DNA of 64,000 bases from Pythium myriotylum (lineage: Eukaryota > Oomycota > Peronosporomycetes > Pythiales > Pythiaceae), in NCBI GenBank assembly GCA_023091665.1, contig JALJCQ010000029.1:310001-374000 (forward strand), in the 5' to 3' direction. The position numbers and the translations under genes are program-made. Every line of letters starts with the position of its first letter. The first letter of the stretch is position 1. Under the pieces are notes generated by a model that worked only from the letters and a program-made list of their open reading frames with translations, did not search any database and was not told the origin of the DNA. Of the stretch, positions 20,700-30,348 are shown one piece after another.

Positions 20700-22636
20700 T
20701 CACAAATCCACCATGTCGGACATGGAAGAGTGGACGCTTGACCGAACGCTTCGTGGCTGGATTTGCTGGAGGTGGATTTGATCTTCTCCGACCGGTCGAC
20801 CAGATAACGTCGTGTTGGGGAGCTCGGGCCAAGACTCGCGGTCGCTCAAAGTCGTCTGGGCTCCAAGTCTATACATCGAGAATCCTCTTGCGAGCTGGAA
20901 CTTGCCGGTCGTGCGTTCGCGGAAGAGCGTCGGCAGGGTCACGGGTGGCTTCTCAAACTGCTGGGCTCGAGCAGACAGCATCAATGGCTGCAGCTGGTAG
21001 ATCTCGACCGAGGCGTTGATCTGAGGCACAACGTAGCTGCCGACGTAGTCCATGAACACATCGACGGACACACTTGTTCGATGGTGACGGAGCCATGTTG
21101 CTACTCGGTCAGTGACGAGGATTTGGCCGCCACTGCCGAGATCACCCACGTACTCGGCGATGATCTCGCTCACGCCTGAATAGGTTGTTTTGCCCGTGAC
21201 CACGTGGACGCCTTGAACAAGCACCCCATCGGAATCAGTTGCATCGTGGATGCCCATGCGTACACGCAAGCCGTTGAAGATCACGCGGCCTTTCGCTCGC
21301 TCTTTCTTCGTCGACGGCACGGCTCCGTCGATCTCTTTTGGCCACTTCGCCACCAATAATTGTAGCTGTACGTCCATGCAATATTCAACGGCATCTTTGA
21401 TCGTGTGGAAGGCCATCTGGAAGGCGTCGCCGACAGTCGTGATCTCGTACCCTCGGTGTTTGAGCAACGTGGCCCGCAAAATGTTATCATGAATCTCCGT
21501 CGCGGCCGTCATGCCCGTGCTGCTGACGTTCCAGAGTGCAGTCGACGACTCGATATCAGTAAATACGAACACGGGGTTCGCCTCGGGCGCCTTCACTTCT
21601 TCCTCATCTGATGTCCTGAACCGCTGGAATAGGAACTGAGCCTCAAAATCTTCTGGGAGGCAGTGTCGGCACGTGCTGAACACGCAGGCCTGCGAGCAGC
21701 TCGTGGTAACAGAGAGTGCGAGTCCCGAGGCGTTGTAGAAGAGCAGGCTGAAGGCGACAAAGTCGACGACTCGGCCTTCTGGGAGCGCGTCGCACGCATT
21801 GATGATGACGATGGCGACCTGGAACACGAACGAAAACGTCGAGTACACGAGCCTACAGAGCAAATCCCATCCATGGAACCCGTCAATCCTAGGTTCTCCG
21901 ACAATCTCTTCCAAAAATAAAAATAATAAAAATTGCGATCGTACATGATATTCTTGAGCCGCTGGTACACCGGTGACTCGACGAACGTGCCGTGGATGGT
22001 CTCGTACTTGCGGCCGTTGATCTTGAGCGTGTAGAGCTGTCCGGCCATGAAGGCCATGCCGCAGAACTGGATAATATACACGACGAGCACGCAGCGCGTG
22101 GCGTGGATGTCGTAGCTGCCGTACGACGTGACGACCGCGATCTGCGCGGCCGCGTAGACGAGCATGCCGAGCGCGATGGCCGAGCAGTAGCGGTGGATCA
22201 TGGCGCGCTCTCTTTTTTCTCCGCGGTCCATCGACTTGCGCGCGAGGCGCCCGAGCTCGTAGATGAGCGGGATGAGCGTGAGCGCGATGCCGCAGAGCGC
22301 CTGGTCGCCCGCGCAGAGCACGGCCGTGACCCACGCGTGCATCGAGTTGTCGACCTGCATGAGCCCGTAGAGTCCGAGGCGGTCGAGCTGGCCGGACGAG
22401 TAGATGTGGCCGCCGCCAGCGTCGACGTGCGCGACTTCGGGAAGCGAGAGCATGTACGTGTAGAAGACCAGCCGCACGAGGCTCCAGAGGAAGACCCAGA
22501 GGAAGAAGAACCAAAAGAGCCATCGCACGGACGAGGCCGTGACGTCCCAGCGCCAGCGGAGATGCAGCGTGGTGAAGAGCGTCGCGAGCGTCGAGGCCAG
22601 CAGGAGACACGTGCTGGTAAAGGTCCAGACAAGCAT
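20700..22636 (-). CDS. 7TM-class III nucleotide cyclase, copy 8
   Basis: Exons 22636-21945 and 21852-20700; 614 aa. The intron is the longest of the set at 92 nt and AT-rich at its donor side. The two exons lie in different frames before splicing. Segment 1 is MLVWTFTSTCLLLAS. The region before the cyclase reads KAPEANPVFVFTD, a form shared with copies 9 and 11, placing it in a second subfamily. Metal site and T at the purine-selecting position as in most copies. The tail has a RERTTGKFQLARG motif in place of RGGSGR. Confidence 0.85.
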
Positions 22637-23169
22637 TTAGAGAGTCGCTTGCGGGAGACAGAGCATGGGCGGAGACCCCGGACGAAGGGAAGGGCTCGCC
22701 AGCGTGGTGAGAGGAGTCGAGTGAGGAACGGGCTCGTCAAGAAGAGGGGCCAACACGGCGACGAGCAAGAGGTGGCTTCTCGATCGCATGAATTGATTGG
22801 ATTGTCGTATCTGATGCCATCAGTAAACAGATCACAATAGTACTAGTTGCAGTCAAGTGGATCTATAAATCAATAGTTTGCGAAAATAAATGGATAGATT
22901 GGTCGCCATGCGCTGCGATGATCCCCATGGATTGTTCGAAGGGTATCCAAAATGGGCTGCGCAGCCACTCGAGGCGCGCGCGTACAGTCGAGCGATGGAA
23001 TACAAGCCTCCAGCCATGCGCAACTTGAAGTTCTCTGCGTGAGCTCTGACGCCGGGACCATCCGATGTCTCGTTGGCGTCGTCCTGGCTGACCGCGCGAA
23101 GAAGTCCTCTGTCTGGGATCCCAGGTGATCTAGTGGAAAGCTCAGCTGACTGCTTCGCGAGGTGTGTCT
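22637..23169. other. Intergenic region between copies 8 and 9, no gene seen
   Basis: 533 bases, the likely promoter of copy 8 and 3' end of copy 9. No supported open frame or repeat. Confidence 0.45.
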
Positions 23170-25068
23170 TCACCTGGGAAGAGAGAGGAGCATGGCGGTG
23201 GTGTCGTCCGAGATGCTCGAGCCCGTGCTCTCCACGTCGTCGCTGGCCATGGGCCGTCCCGAGAGCGTCACGTTGGGGAGCTCGGGCCAGGAGCCTCGGT
23301 CGCTCGTCGATCCTGCAGTCAGTCGGTACATGGTCAAGCCTCGTGCGAGCTGGAATCGCCCAGTCGTGCGCTCCCGATAGAGAGTTGGCAGGGTCACGGC
23401 CGGCGTCTCGAAGTGCTGCGCTCGAGCAGACAACATGAACGGCTGCAACTGGAAGATCTCGATCGAGGTGTTGATCTGCGGCACGACATAGCTGCCGACG
23501 TAGTCCATGAACACGTCGACCGACAGTTCCTTCCGATGGTGGCGGATCCACGTGGCGACACGGTCAGTGACGAGGATCTGCCCGCCGCTGCCGAGATCAC
23601 CCACGTACTCGGCGATGATCTCGCTCACGCCCGAGTAAATCTTCCGGCCGGTTACGACGTGGAAATTCTGCAACAGCACGCCGTCCGTGTCCGTCGCATC
23701 GTGGATACCCATGCGTACTCGCAAGCCGTTGAAGATCACACGACCTTTCGCGCGCTCTTTCTTCGTCGCAGGTACAGCTCCATCGATCTCTTTTGGCCAC
23801 TTCGCCACCAATAATTGTAGCTGTACGTCCATGCAATATTCGACGGCATCTTTGATCGTGTGGAAGGCCATCTGGAAGGCGTCGCCGACGGTCGTGATCT
23901 CGTACCCTCGGTGTTTGAGCAACGTAGTACGAACAATATTATCGTGAATCTCCGTCGCGACTCCCATGGCCGCGCTGTCTGCGTTCCAGAGCGCGGTGGA
24001 CGACTCGATATCGGTGAACACGAACACGGGGTTCGCCTCGGGTGCTTTGATGTCTTCTTCGATCATGTTGGCGAGCCGATGGTACATGAACTCGGCTTCA
24101 AACTCTTCTGGAAGGCAGTGGCGGCACGTGCTGAACACGCAGGCCTGCGAGCAGCTCGTGGTGATGGAGAGCGCGAGCCCTGAAGCGTTGTAGAAGAGCA
24201 GAGTGAAAGAGACGACGTCCGCCAACCCCCCTCGAGGTAGAGTCTCGCTGGCGTGGCTGATTAACACGGCGACTTCGAACAAGAACGAGAACATCGCGTA
24301 CACCAGCCTACGAGTAACTCTGAAGGTTAGCACACGGTGTTGGCAACAGATGACAAGACCCAACGCCACGTACATGATGTTTTTGAGTCGTTGGTACACG
24401 GGCGACTCGACGAACGTGCCGTGGATGGTCTCATATTTGCGCCCGCTGATTTTGAGAATGTACAACAGACTCGCCATGAACGCCATGCCGCAGAACTGGA
24501 TAATGTACACGACGAGCACGCAGCGGGCCGCGTGGACGTCGTAGGTGCCGTACGTGGACACAACGACCGCCTGCACCACCGCAAAAGTGATCAAGCCCAT
24601 GCCGATGCCAGCGCAGTACCGGGCGATCATCACGCGTTCTCGCTTGACGCCACGGTCCATTGACTTGCGCGCGAGTCGCCAGAGCTCGTAGGTGAGCGGA
24701 AAGAGTGTGAGCGCTTCGCCGCACTGGGCGAGGTCTCCGATGCAGAGCACGACCGAGACCCAGTGCTCCTTGGATCCGTTGATGAGCACGAGTCCTTGCA
24801 GTCCGAGCCGGTCGAGCTCCTTGGAAGTGTAGATGTTGCCGTCTCCATCGTCGACGAACTGAATGGCTGGGAGTGTGAGCATGTACGCGTAATACATCGA
24901 ACGCATGAGGCACCAGACAAAGACCCAGAGGAAGAAGAACCAAAAGAGCCATCGCACGGAGGACGCGCAAACGTCGAGGCGACAGCGGAGATGCAGCGTC
25001 GTGAAGAATGTCGCGAGCGTGGACGCCAGCAGCAAACACGTGCTCACGAACGTCCAGACGAGCATCAT
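23170..25068 (-). CDS. 7TM-class III nucleotide cyclase, copy 9 (intron can be read through)
   Basis: Exons 25068-24374 and 24307-23170; 610 aa spliced. The 66-nt intron is a multiple of three without an in-frame stop, so retention would add 22 residues to the third cytoplasmic loop. Two consecutive ATGs (25068, 25065) occur; the first gives the standard 695-nt exon 1. Cys cluster CSQACVFSTCRHCLPEEF, metal site FTDIESST and GDAFQMAF, glycine loop GDLGSGGQILVTDR. Most similar to copy 8; their second exons are almost the same over the cyclase core, which suggests recent duplication or gene conversion. Confidence 0.85.
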   Translation of the reverse strand: MMLVWTFVSTCLLLASTLATFFTTLHLRCRLDVCASSVRWLFWFFFLWVFVWCLMRSMYYAYMLTLPAIQFVDDGDGNIYTSKELDRLGLQGLVLINGSKEHWVSVVLCIGDLAQCGEALTLFPLTYELWRLARKSMDRGVKRERVMIARYCAGIGMGLITFAVVQAVVVSTYGTYDVHAARCVLVVYIIQFCGMAFMASLLYILKISGRKYETIHGTFVESPVYQRLKNIMYVALGLVICCQHRVLTFRVTRRLVYAMFSFLFEVAVLISHASETLPRGGLADVVSFTLLFYNASGLALSITTSCSQACVFSTCRHCLPEEFEAEFMYHRLANMIEEDIKAPEANPVFVFTDIESSTALWNADSAAMGVATEIHDNIVRTTLLKHRGYEITTVGDAFQMAFHTIKDAVEYCMDVQLQLLVAKWPKEIDGAVPATKKERAKGRVIFNGLRVRMGIHDATDTDGVLLQNFHVVTGRKIYSGVSEIIAEYVGDLGSGGQILVTDRVATWIRHHRKELSVDVFMDYVGSYVVPQINTSIEIFQLQPFMLSARAQHFETPAVTLPTLYRERTTGRFQLARGLTMYRLTAGSTSDRGSWPELPNVTLSGRPMASDDVESTGSSISDDTTAMLLSLPR

Positions 25069-25438
25069 GGCGTTACGACGCGACTGGAAGAGCGTGCAAA
25101 GGGCTCTGGAACGCAAGTCGTGACGAGCAAGCCGAGCCGGGAAACCTAGGGTTCAGCAGGGACATAAACCGCGTTGTACTAAACATAGCTACAGAGCGTG
25201 AGACTTGATGCAATGTTATAGATGTTTGATAAATATATGGCAAGCAATAGTCTTCGAACTGCATAGATTGATTTTGAAAAGAAGTTGATGGACGTGTCGT
25301 GATCTTCTTTCGAAGGTATTACATCCATCACATCCTTGATGTTGGTGAGCTCTCATTGAACATGTTGACGGTCTCTTCCAACGCCTTCTAGTACATTGTA
25401 CCTCACCCTACAGGGTGCCGGTCTTCTTCTTCCTACGC
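25069..25438. other. Intergenic region between copy 9 and GH30, no gene seen
   Basis: 370 AT-rich bases containing the copy 9 promoter side and the 3' UTR of the glucosylceramidase. Nothing else supported. Confidence 0.45.
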
Positions 25439-27322
25439 CTAGCACGCCGGACGCTGCGTCGTTGGTGCCGGGGTCGTCGGTGCCGGCTCCGTTGGCGTCG
25501 GCAAAGGGCACGGCGTCGTCACGGCCGGCGTGGTCGGAGCTGGGGTCGTCACGGCAGGCGTCGTTGGCGATGGCGTCGTCGGTGCTGGCGTCGTCGGTGC
25601 TGGCGTGGTCGTTGATGGCGAAGTCGGAGCCGGAGTCGTCGGGGCTGGCGTAGTCGGAGCTGGGGTCGTCGGAGCCGGGGTCGTTGGAGCCGGGGTCTGG
25701 GCGTTCGGGCTGGCGAAGATGACGGTCTGCACGGTGTTGGCCGGCAGCGTGAGCGAGGCCGAGCGGCTGCCCTTGACGTCCTTGAGCTTGAGCTGCACGG
25801 GCGTCGTCTTGCGGTTCGAGAAGATGGCGACGATCTGTCCCGAGGGCGTGAGGAACGCGACGCGGTCGACGCCCGAGACGGCGTTCGCGTTGGACACAGC
25901 GAGCGAGATGCGCGTCGAGCCCGCCGGTAGGAACTTGGCAAAGTGGCCCATGACGTAGTACATGGGCTGCTTGTAGAACTCAGCACCCGACTGTTCGTCG
26001 ATGATGATCGGCGAGTCGACAAAGTTGCCGACCCACGACGGCCCGCCCTTGGTGTCGAGCACCATGTTCCAGTCGGTCCAGCCGACGGCGTAGTTGGCCA
26101 GGTCGTTGATGATGTCGCGAGCGTAGTTCTCGCCGCGCTTCCAGATGATCTCAGGCTCGAGGATGCGCACACCGGCGCCTGTGCCGATGACCGCCGGCAT
26201 CGAGCCCGAGCAGGCCTCGCTCGGTAGGATGAAGATGTCCGGGTACTTGGCGTGGAAGTCGGCGAGCTGCTGGAAGTTACCGAGGTCATCGTCGATGAAG
26301 TCGAGGTTCTTGTACCAGTGGACGCCGATGCCCGAGACGTACTTGCGCGACTCGGGGTCGTCGAGCGCCGCGGTCCAAGTCGGCAGCAAGTCTTTCTGGT
26401 CGTCCATCATGATGATCTTGACTTCCGGGTGGGTCTTCTTGAGCTGCGGACCGAGGTCGAGCTTGATGAAGTCGCGCTCCTGGGTCGAGTTGAAGCGCAG
26501 CTGCTGCCAGACGAGGAAGTTGAACTGCTCGTTCGGCTCGTTCTGCGTCGTCATGGCCCAGAAGTTGACGCCTTCCTTCTTGTACTCGTCGAGGAACCGC
26601 GAGTAGTAGAGCGCGAGCGCCTTCCAGTAAGGCTCGCCGGGCTCGCCGATGATGTGCGAGTTTTGCACTTTTTTCTCGCGCGTCATCCACGCCGGCGGCG
26701 CCCACGAGGACGCGAACAGCGGCAAACTGCGCGAGGACTTGGCGAGCGCGCGCTTGATGAACGCGAGCTTGTTGGTCGTGCTGTTCTTGTCGATCTCGAT
26801 CGAAAAGTTGACCATGTCGAGGTCGCCGTCGACCGGGTTGTACGAGTAGATCGACTCGGAAAAGTCGGTCGAGCCGATGGGCACGCGGCCGATCGTGTAC
26901 TGGATGCCCTTGTCGCCAAAGTAGGCGGTGAGCAGCTTCTCCTGGAGCTCCGGCGAGAGCTTGTAGACGTTAAGGGCCGTCGAGTCGGTGAACGCACCGC
27001 CAAAGCCCGTGATCTTCTGGTACGTCACGGACGAGTCGAGCGAGATCTCGACGGCGCTCGAGGCCGTCGCGTTCGCAGCCGAGTCGAGCGGCAGCGTCGA
27101 GTACGCGAGGCGGTCGCCGGCCTTGGAGGTCTGGAACACACCGACCTTGTCCGCCGCGAGCGTGAGGTAGTCGTTCGAGACTTCATCGCACGAAGCTGCC
27201 GTGCAGACGCAGACGCCGGCGATGTTCTGGTTGTAACGCGTCGAGAACGACGAGCAGGCCGCCGAGACGGACGACGGCAGCGCCAGCATCGCCGCCAGCA
27301 CGAGTGCGCGAGGAGCGAGCAT
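25439..27322 (-). CDS. Secreted GH30 glucosylceramidase with Thr/Pro-rich tail
   Basis: Predicted 627 aa. The family hydrolyses the glucosyl bond of glucosylceramide or related beta-glucosides by a retaining mechanism. Residues 1-21 are a signal peptide ending in VSAA. The catalytic acid/base is Glu262 in TTQNEP and the nucleophile Glu369 in LPSEACSG, matching the NEP and SEA motifs of human GBA. GFGGAFTDS near 107-115, SSWAPPAWM near 206-213 and VGWTDWN near 413-419 are further family signatures. After about residue 540 the protein becomes a run of TTPAP repeats, a probable O-glycosylated stalk also seen in the secreted protein at 35819. The likely roles are wall-bound or extracellular digestion of host or own glycosphingolipid. 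ATG at 27322 is preceded by an in-frame GTG. It splits the cyclase array between copies 9 and 10. Confidence 0.9.
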   Translation of the reverse strand: MLAPRALVLAAMLALPSSVSAACSSFSTRYNQNIAGVCVCTAASCDEVSNDYLTLAADKVGVFQTSKAGDRLAYSTLPLDSAANATASSAVEISLDSSVTYQKITGFGGAFTDSTALNVYKLSPELQEKLLTAYFGDKGIQYTIGRVPIGSTDFSESIYSYNPVDGDLDMVNFSIEIDKNSTTNKLAFIKRALAKSSRSLPLFASSWAPPAWMTREKKVQNSHIIGEPGEPYWKALALYYSRFLDEYKKEGVNFWAMTTQNEPNEQFNFLVWQQLRFNSTQERDFIKLDLGPQLKKTHPEVKIIMMDDQKDLLPTWTAALDDPESRKYVSGIGVHWYKNLDFIDDDLGNFQQLADFHAKYPDIFILPSEACSGSMPAVIGTGAGVRILEPEIIWKRGENYARDIINDLANYAVGWTDWNMVLDTKGGPSWVGNFVDSPIIIDEQSGAEFYKQPMYYVMGHFAKFLPAGSTRISLAVSNANAVSGVDRVAFLTPSGQIVAIFSNRKTTPVQLKLKDVKGSRSASLTLPANTVQTVIFASPNAQTPAPTTPAPTTPAPTTPAPTTPAPTSPSTTTPAPTTPAPTTPSPTTPAVTTPAPTTPAVTTPCPLPTPTEPAPTTPAPTTQRPAC

Positions 27323-27973
27323 CACGGGGCTTGGTGGACGGAGTGGACGCTGACGACTGGTCCAGTTGGAGAATGGTGCGGTGACGGCTTCTGAACTAAA
27401 GGCATCGAGTCGGAGGCGTTCCCACCGAGGCCGAGCGCAGTACTCGAGGGGCGTGTCGCGTGTGCTTCGGTGGTGGCGTGACGCCGCTCGGGAATCCCAC
27501 GATTGGGTATGAGTCCTCTCCGCTGGTGGCGTGACGCCTCGGTCTCCATCATCACCGAGAGCAGTCCGTTGTTCACGGTCTCCATTCGACTGACGGCAAT
27601 CACTGCCATCACGTCATCGCGTGTCAAGCGTGGCAGGTCAGTCCGTTTCCATGTAGGACCACACTACAGTTGACGATTCAGTTCGACCACACTAAATCTG
27701 GGTGTGCGTAGAGGTTCTCGCAGGAAGTGAGACCGTCGCAGCGTTGCAGAGGGTATCCGAAAGCACAGTGCGAGTCAGCAAGCGCGTCAACTCAACCAGT
27801 GTCCTCAATAACATCAACTTTTGAGGGGAGGTCTGGCCATTTATTTAGGTGTCTGGGTTCTGATTAGTCTCGGCTCCGAACCGAAAGGCCAGTGTCGTGG
27901 CGTGATCCGTCTGGCGGCGTTGAGCACGGTCACGCCTTGTTTCCGGTTTTGGCCGCCCTGCCTCACCACGCCC
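27323..27973. promoter_or_regulatory. Divergent promoter region of GH30 and cyclase copy 10
   Basis: 651 bases between two head-to-head genes; both promoters should be here. It holds two near-copies of a ggtggcgtgacgcc-type stretch around 27471-27484 and 27514-27527. No other known element is recognised. Confidence 0.35.
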
Positions 27974-29857
27974 ATGGCTCTCGCGTGGACACTCGCGAGC
28001 ACGTGTCTGCTGGCGGCGTCCACGCTCGCGACTTTCATGACAATGCTCCACTTGCGCTGGCGATGGGACGTCACAACCTCGTCCGTGCGCTGGCTCTTCT
28101 GGTACTTCTTCCTCTGGGTCTTCCTCTGGTGTCTGCTGCGGTTAGTCTACTATATCCACGTGCTCTCGCTGCCCGAGCTCGACTTCTTGGAGGACGGCAA
28201 AGGCCATGTGCGGACGTCAAGCCAGCTTGACCGTCTTGGGCTCTACGGACTCGTGCTTCTCGAAGGCTTGCCACAGACGTGGATCTCCGTCGTGCTCTGC
28301 GTGGGCGACCTCGCGCTCTGCGGCGTCGCGCTCACGCTCTTCCCGCTCACGTACGAGCTCTGGCGGCTCGCGCACAAGTCCATGGACCGCGGCGCCATCA
28401 AGGAGCGTGCAATGATCCGACGCCACGGGCTCGTAATCGGCACCGGGCTCGTCGTCTACGCGTCCGTCCAGGTCGCGCTCGTCGCCACGTACGGTGGCTA
28501 CGAGTCCCACACGCAGCGCTGCCTGCTGATCGTCTACATCATCCAGTTCATCGGCATGGTCTTCATGGCCGGACTGCTCGTCTCTCTCAAGGTCAACGGC
28601 CGCAAGTACGAGACGATCCACGGCACGTTCGTCGAGTCGCCCGTGTACCAGCGGCTCAAGCTCATCATGTGCGTCGTGCTAGTAGACGTTGGGAAACGCA
28701 GTCGCTGATCTCGTGGTGGGTTCTGTAGGCTCACGTACTGCTCGCATTCGTTTGTGTTCCAACTCGCAACACTTCTCATCCACGTCTACGAAGAACTGCC
28801 GGAGGGTAAGCTGCTAAATGTCGTCGCGTTGAGTCTGCTGAGTTATAACGCCTCGGGGCTCGCGCTCTCGGCGACCACGAGCTGCTCGCAGGCGTGCATC
28901 TTCAGCACGTGTAGGCACTGCTTCCCCGAGGAATTCGAGGCCGACTTCCAGCACCATCGGCTCGCCGGACCGAAAGCCGAACACGTCCAGGCGCCTGCTA
29001 CAAACCCAGTCTTCGTGTACACTGACATCGAGTCTTCGACCGCGTTGTGGAATCTCAACAGCGAGGCGATGACAGCAGCGACCGAGATCCACGACAGCAT
29101 CCTGCGCACTTCGCTACTCAAGCATCGAGGTTACGAGATCACGACAGTCGGCGACGCCTTCCAAATGGCCTTCAGCTCGATTCGCGACGCCGTCGAGTAC
29201 TCCCTGGATGTGCAGTTGCAGCTCCTCGTGGCGAGGTGGCCCAAGGCCATCGAGGGCATGGTCCCAGCGACCAAAAAGCAGAGATCCAAGGGCCGCGTGG
29301 TGTTTAATGGGCTTCGCGTCCGCATGGGAATCCACGATGCGTCGGAGCAGGACGGCGTGCTCGTCCAGAATATTCACATGGTCACAGGCCGCAAGTTCTA
29401 CTCTGGCATGAGCGAGTTTGTCGCCGACTTCGTGAGCGGGCTCGGTAGCGGGGGCCAGATCCTTGTGACGGACCGCGTGGCGTCGTGGCTACTTCACAAT
29501 CGCACGACCGTGTCGGTCGACGTCTTTATGGATTTCGTTGGGAGCTACATGGTCCCGCACATCAACCACGCGGTTACAATCTACCAGCTGCAGCCACTGA
29601 TGCTGGCAGCTCGAGCCAAGCACTTCCCGACCCCGGCTCACAGCAATACGACACTGAACCGCCAGCAATCCACCGGGAGATTGCAACTCCCGAGAGCGTC
29701 GTCCATGGCCCTAGGACTCGACGCTGCCCGAAGCGAACTCGACTCGCCAGTCCAGAGAACCGACTCGAGATCATCCGTGCAAACCTCGGAACTCGCCCAG
29801 CTCGTTGCGTATGTTGACAGCCCGTTGTCGAGTGAATTCAGCGCCGTCTCATCGTGA
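27974..29857 (+). CDS. 7TM-class III nucleotide cyclase, copy 10
   Basis: Exons 27974-28668 and 28729-29857 with a 60-nt GT-AG intron (GTGCGT...TGTAG); 607 aa. The intron length is a multiple of three but contains in-frame stops. Segment 1 is MALAWTLASTCLLAAS. In the cyclase domain one strand reads FVADFVSGLGSGG where most copies have IAEYVGDLGSGG, so an acidic residue is lost. Metal site YTDIESST and GDAFQMAF; the following turn is FSSIRDAVEYSLDV. Tail with RQQSTGRLQLPRASS. Confidence 0.85.
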
Positions 29858-30348
29858 GCGCCGTCATCAAAGCGAACTCGTCAAAAAAATTCCCGGCCGC
29901 ACATTTTTGGAGGCCGGCAGAAGGACCACCGTCCTGATCGCCAGGCTTGAGGACGATTGCCTCAAACGCCACACCGAAGAGAGCGCTCGGCAGACTTTCG
30001 TGGAAGTGCTTGATGGAGCCACGAGAGAAAGAGACCGGCCATTGATTCCTCCTGGTCGCAATCAGAGAGAAACATCGGAGACCGTGGAGCGTCCATCAAC
30101 TTTCGCAAGCTATCATCCGATCTAAGCGGTTATCTAATTTGAAAGTATAAACGACTCTGAAATCGCTAACAACAAGTCGATCGTTGCGGTACTCTCTAGG
30201 ATAACATCACGTTTCCAAGGTAGTTACGTCGAGGCTGCCATCGCTGTTTTGCGTTACCGCTGTTGGCGAAATCGTGGGCGCGCCGTTTGCCGCCCAGGAA
30301 GACACGAGACGCCATGGGGCGGCACTTGACGCCACTCTACGAACTGCC
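29858..30348. other. Intergenic region between copies 10 and 11, no gene seen
   Basis: 491 bases, same-strand neighbours, so it should hold the copy 10 terminator and copy 11 promoter. No supported element. Confidence 0.45.

Noticed and set aside
22000..22610. Minus-strand frame reading into cyclase copy 8 with His/Arg-rich start
   Set aside because: It is the wrong frame of exon 1; splicing from 21945 to 21852 gives the real product.
25440..25710. Regular short repeats, possible CRISPR or satellite
   Set aside because: They encode TTPAP repeats in frame with the GH30 protein; no spacers.
26252..27394. 380-codon plus-strand open frame antisense to the GH30 gene
   Set aside because: Low-complexity Arg/Val-rich shadow of a GC-rich codon pattern; the minus strand has a full enzyme with catalytic residues.
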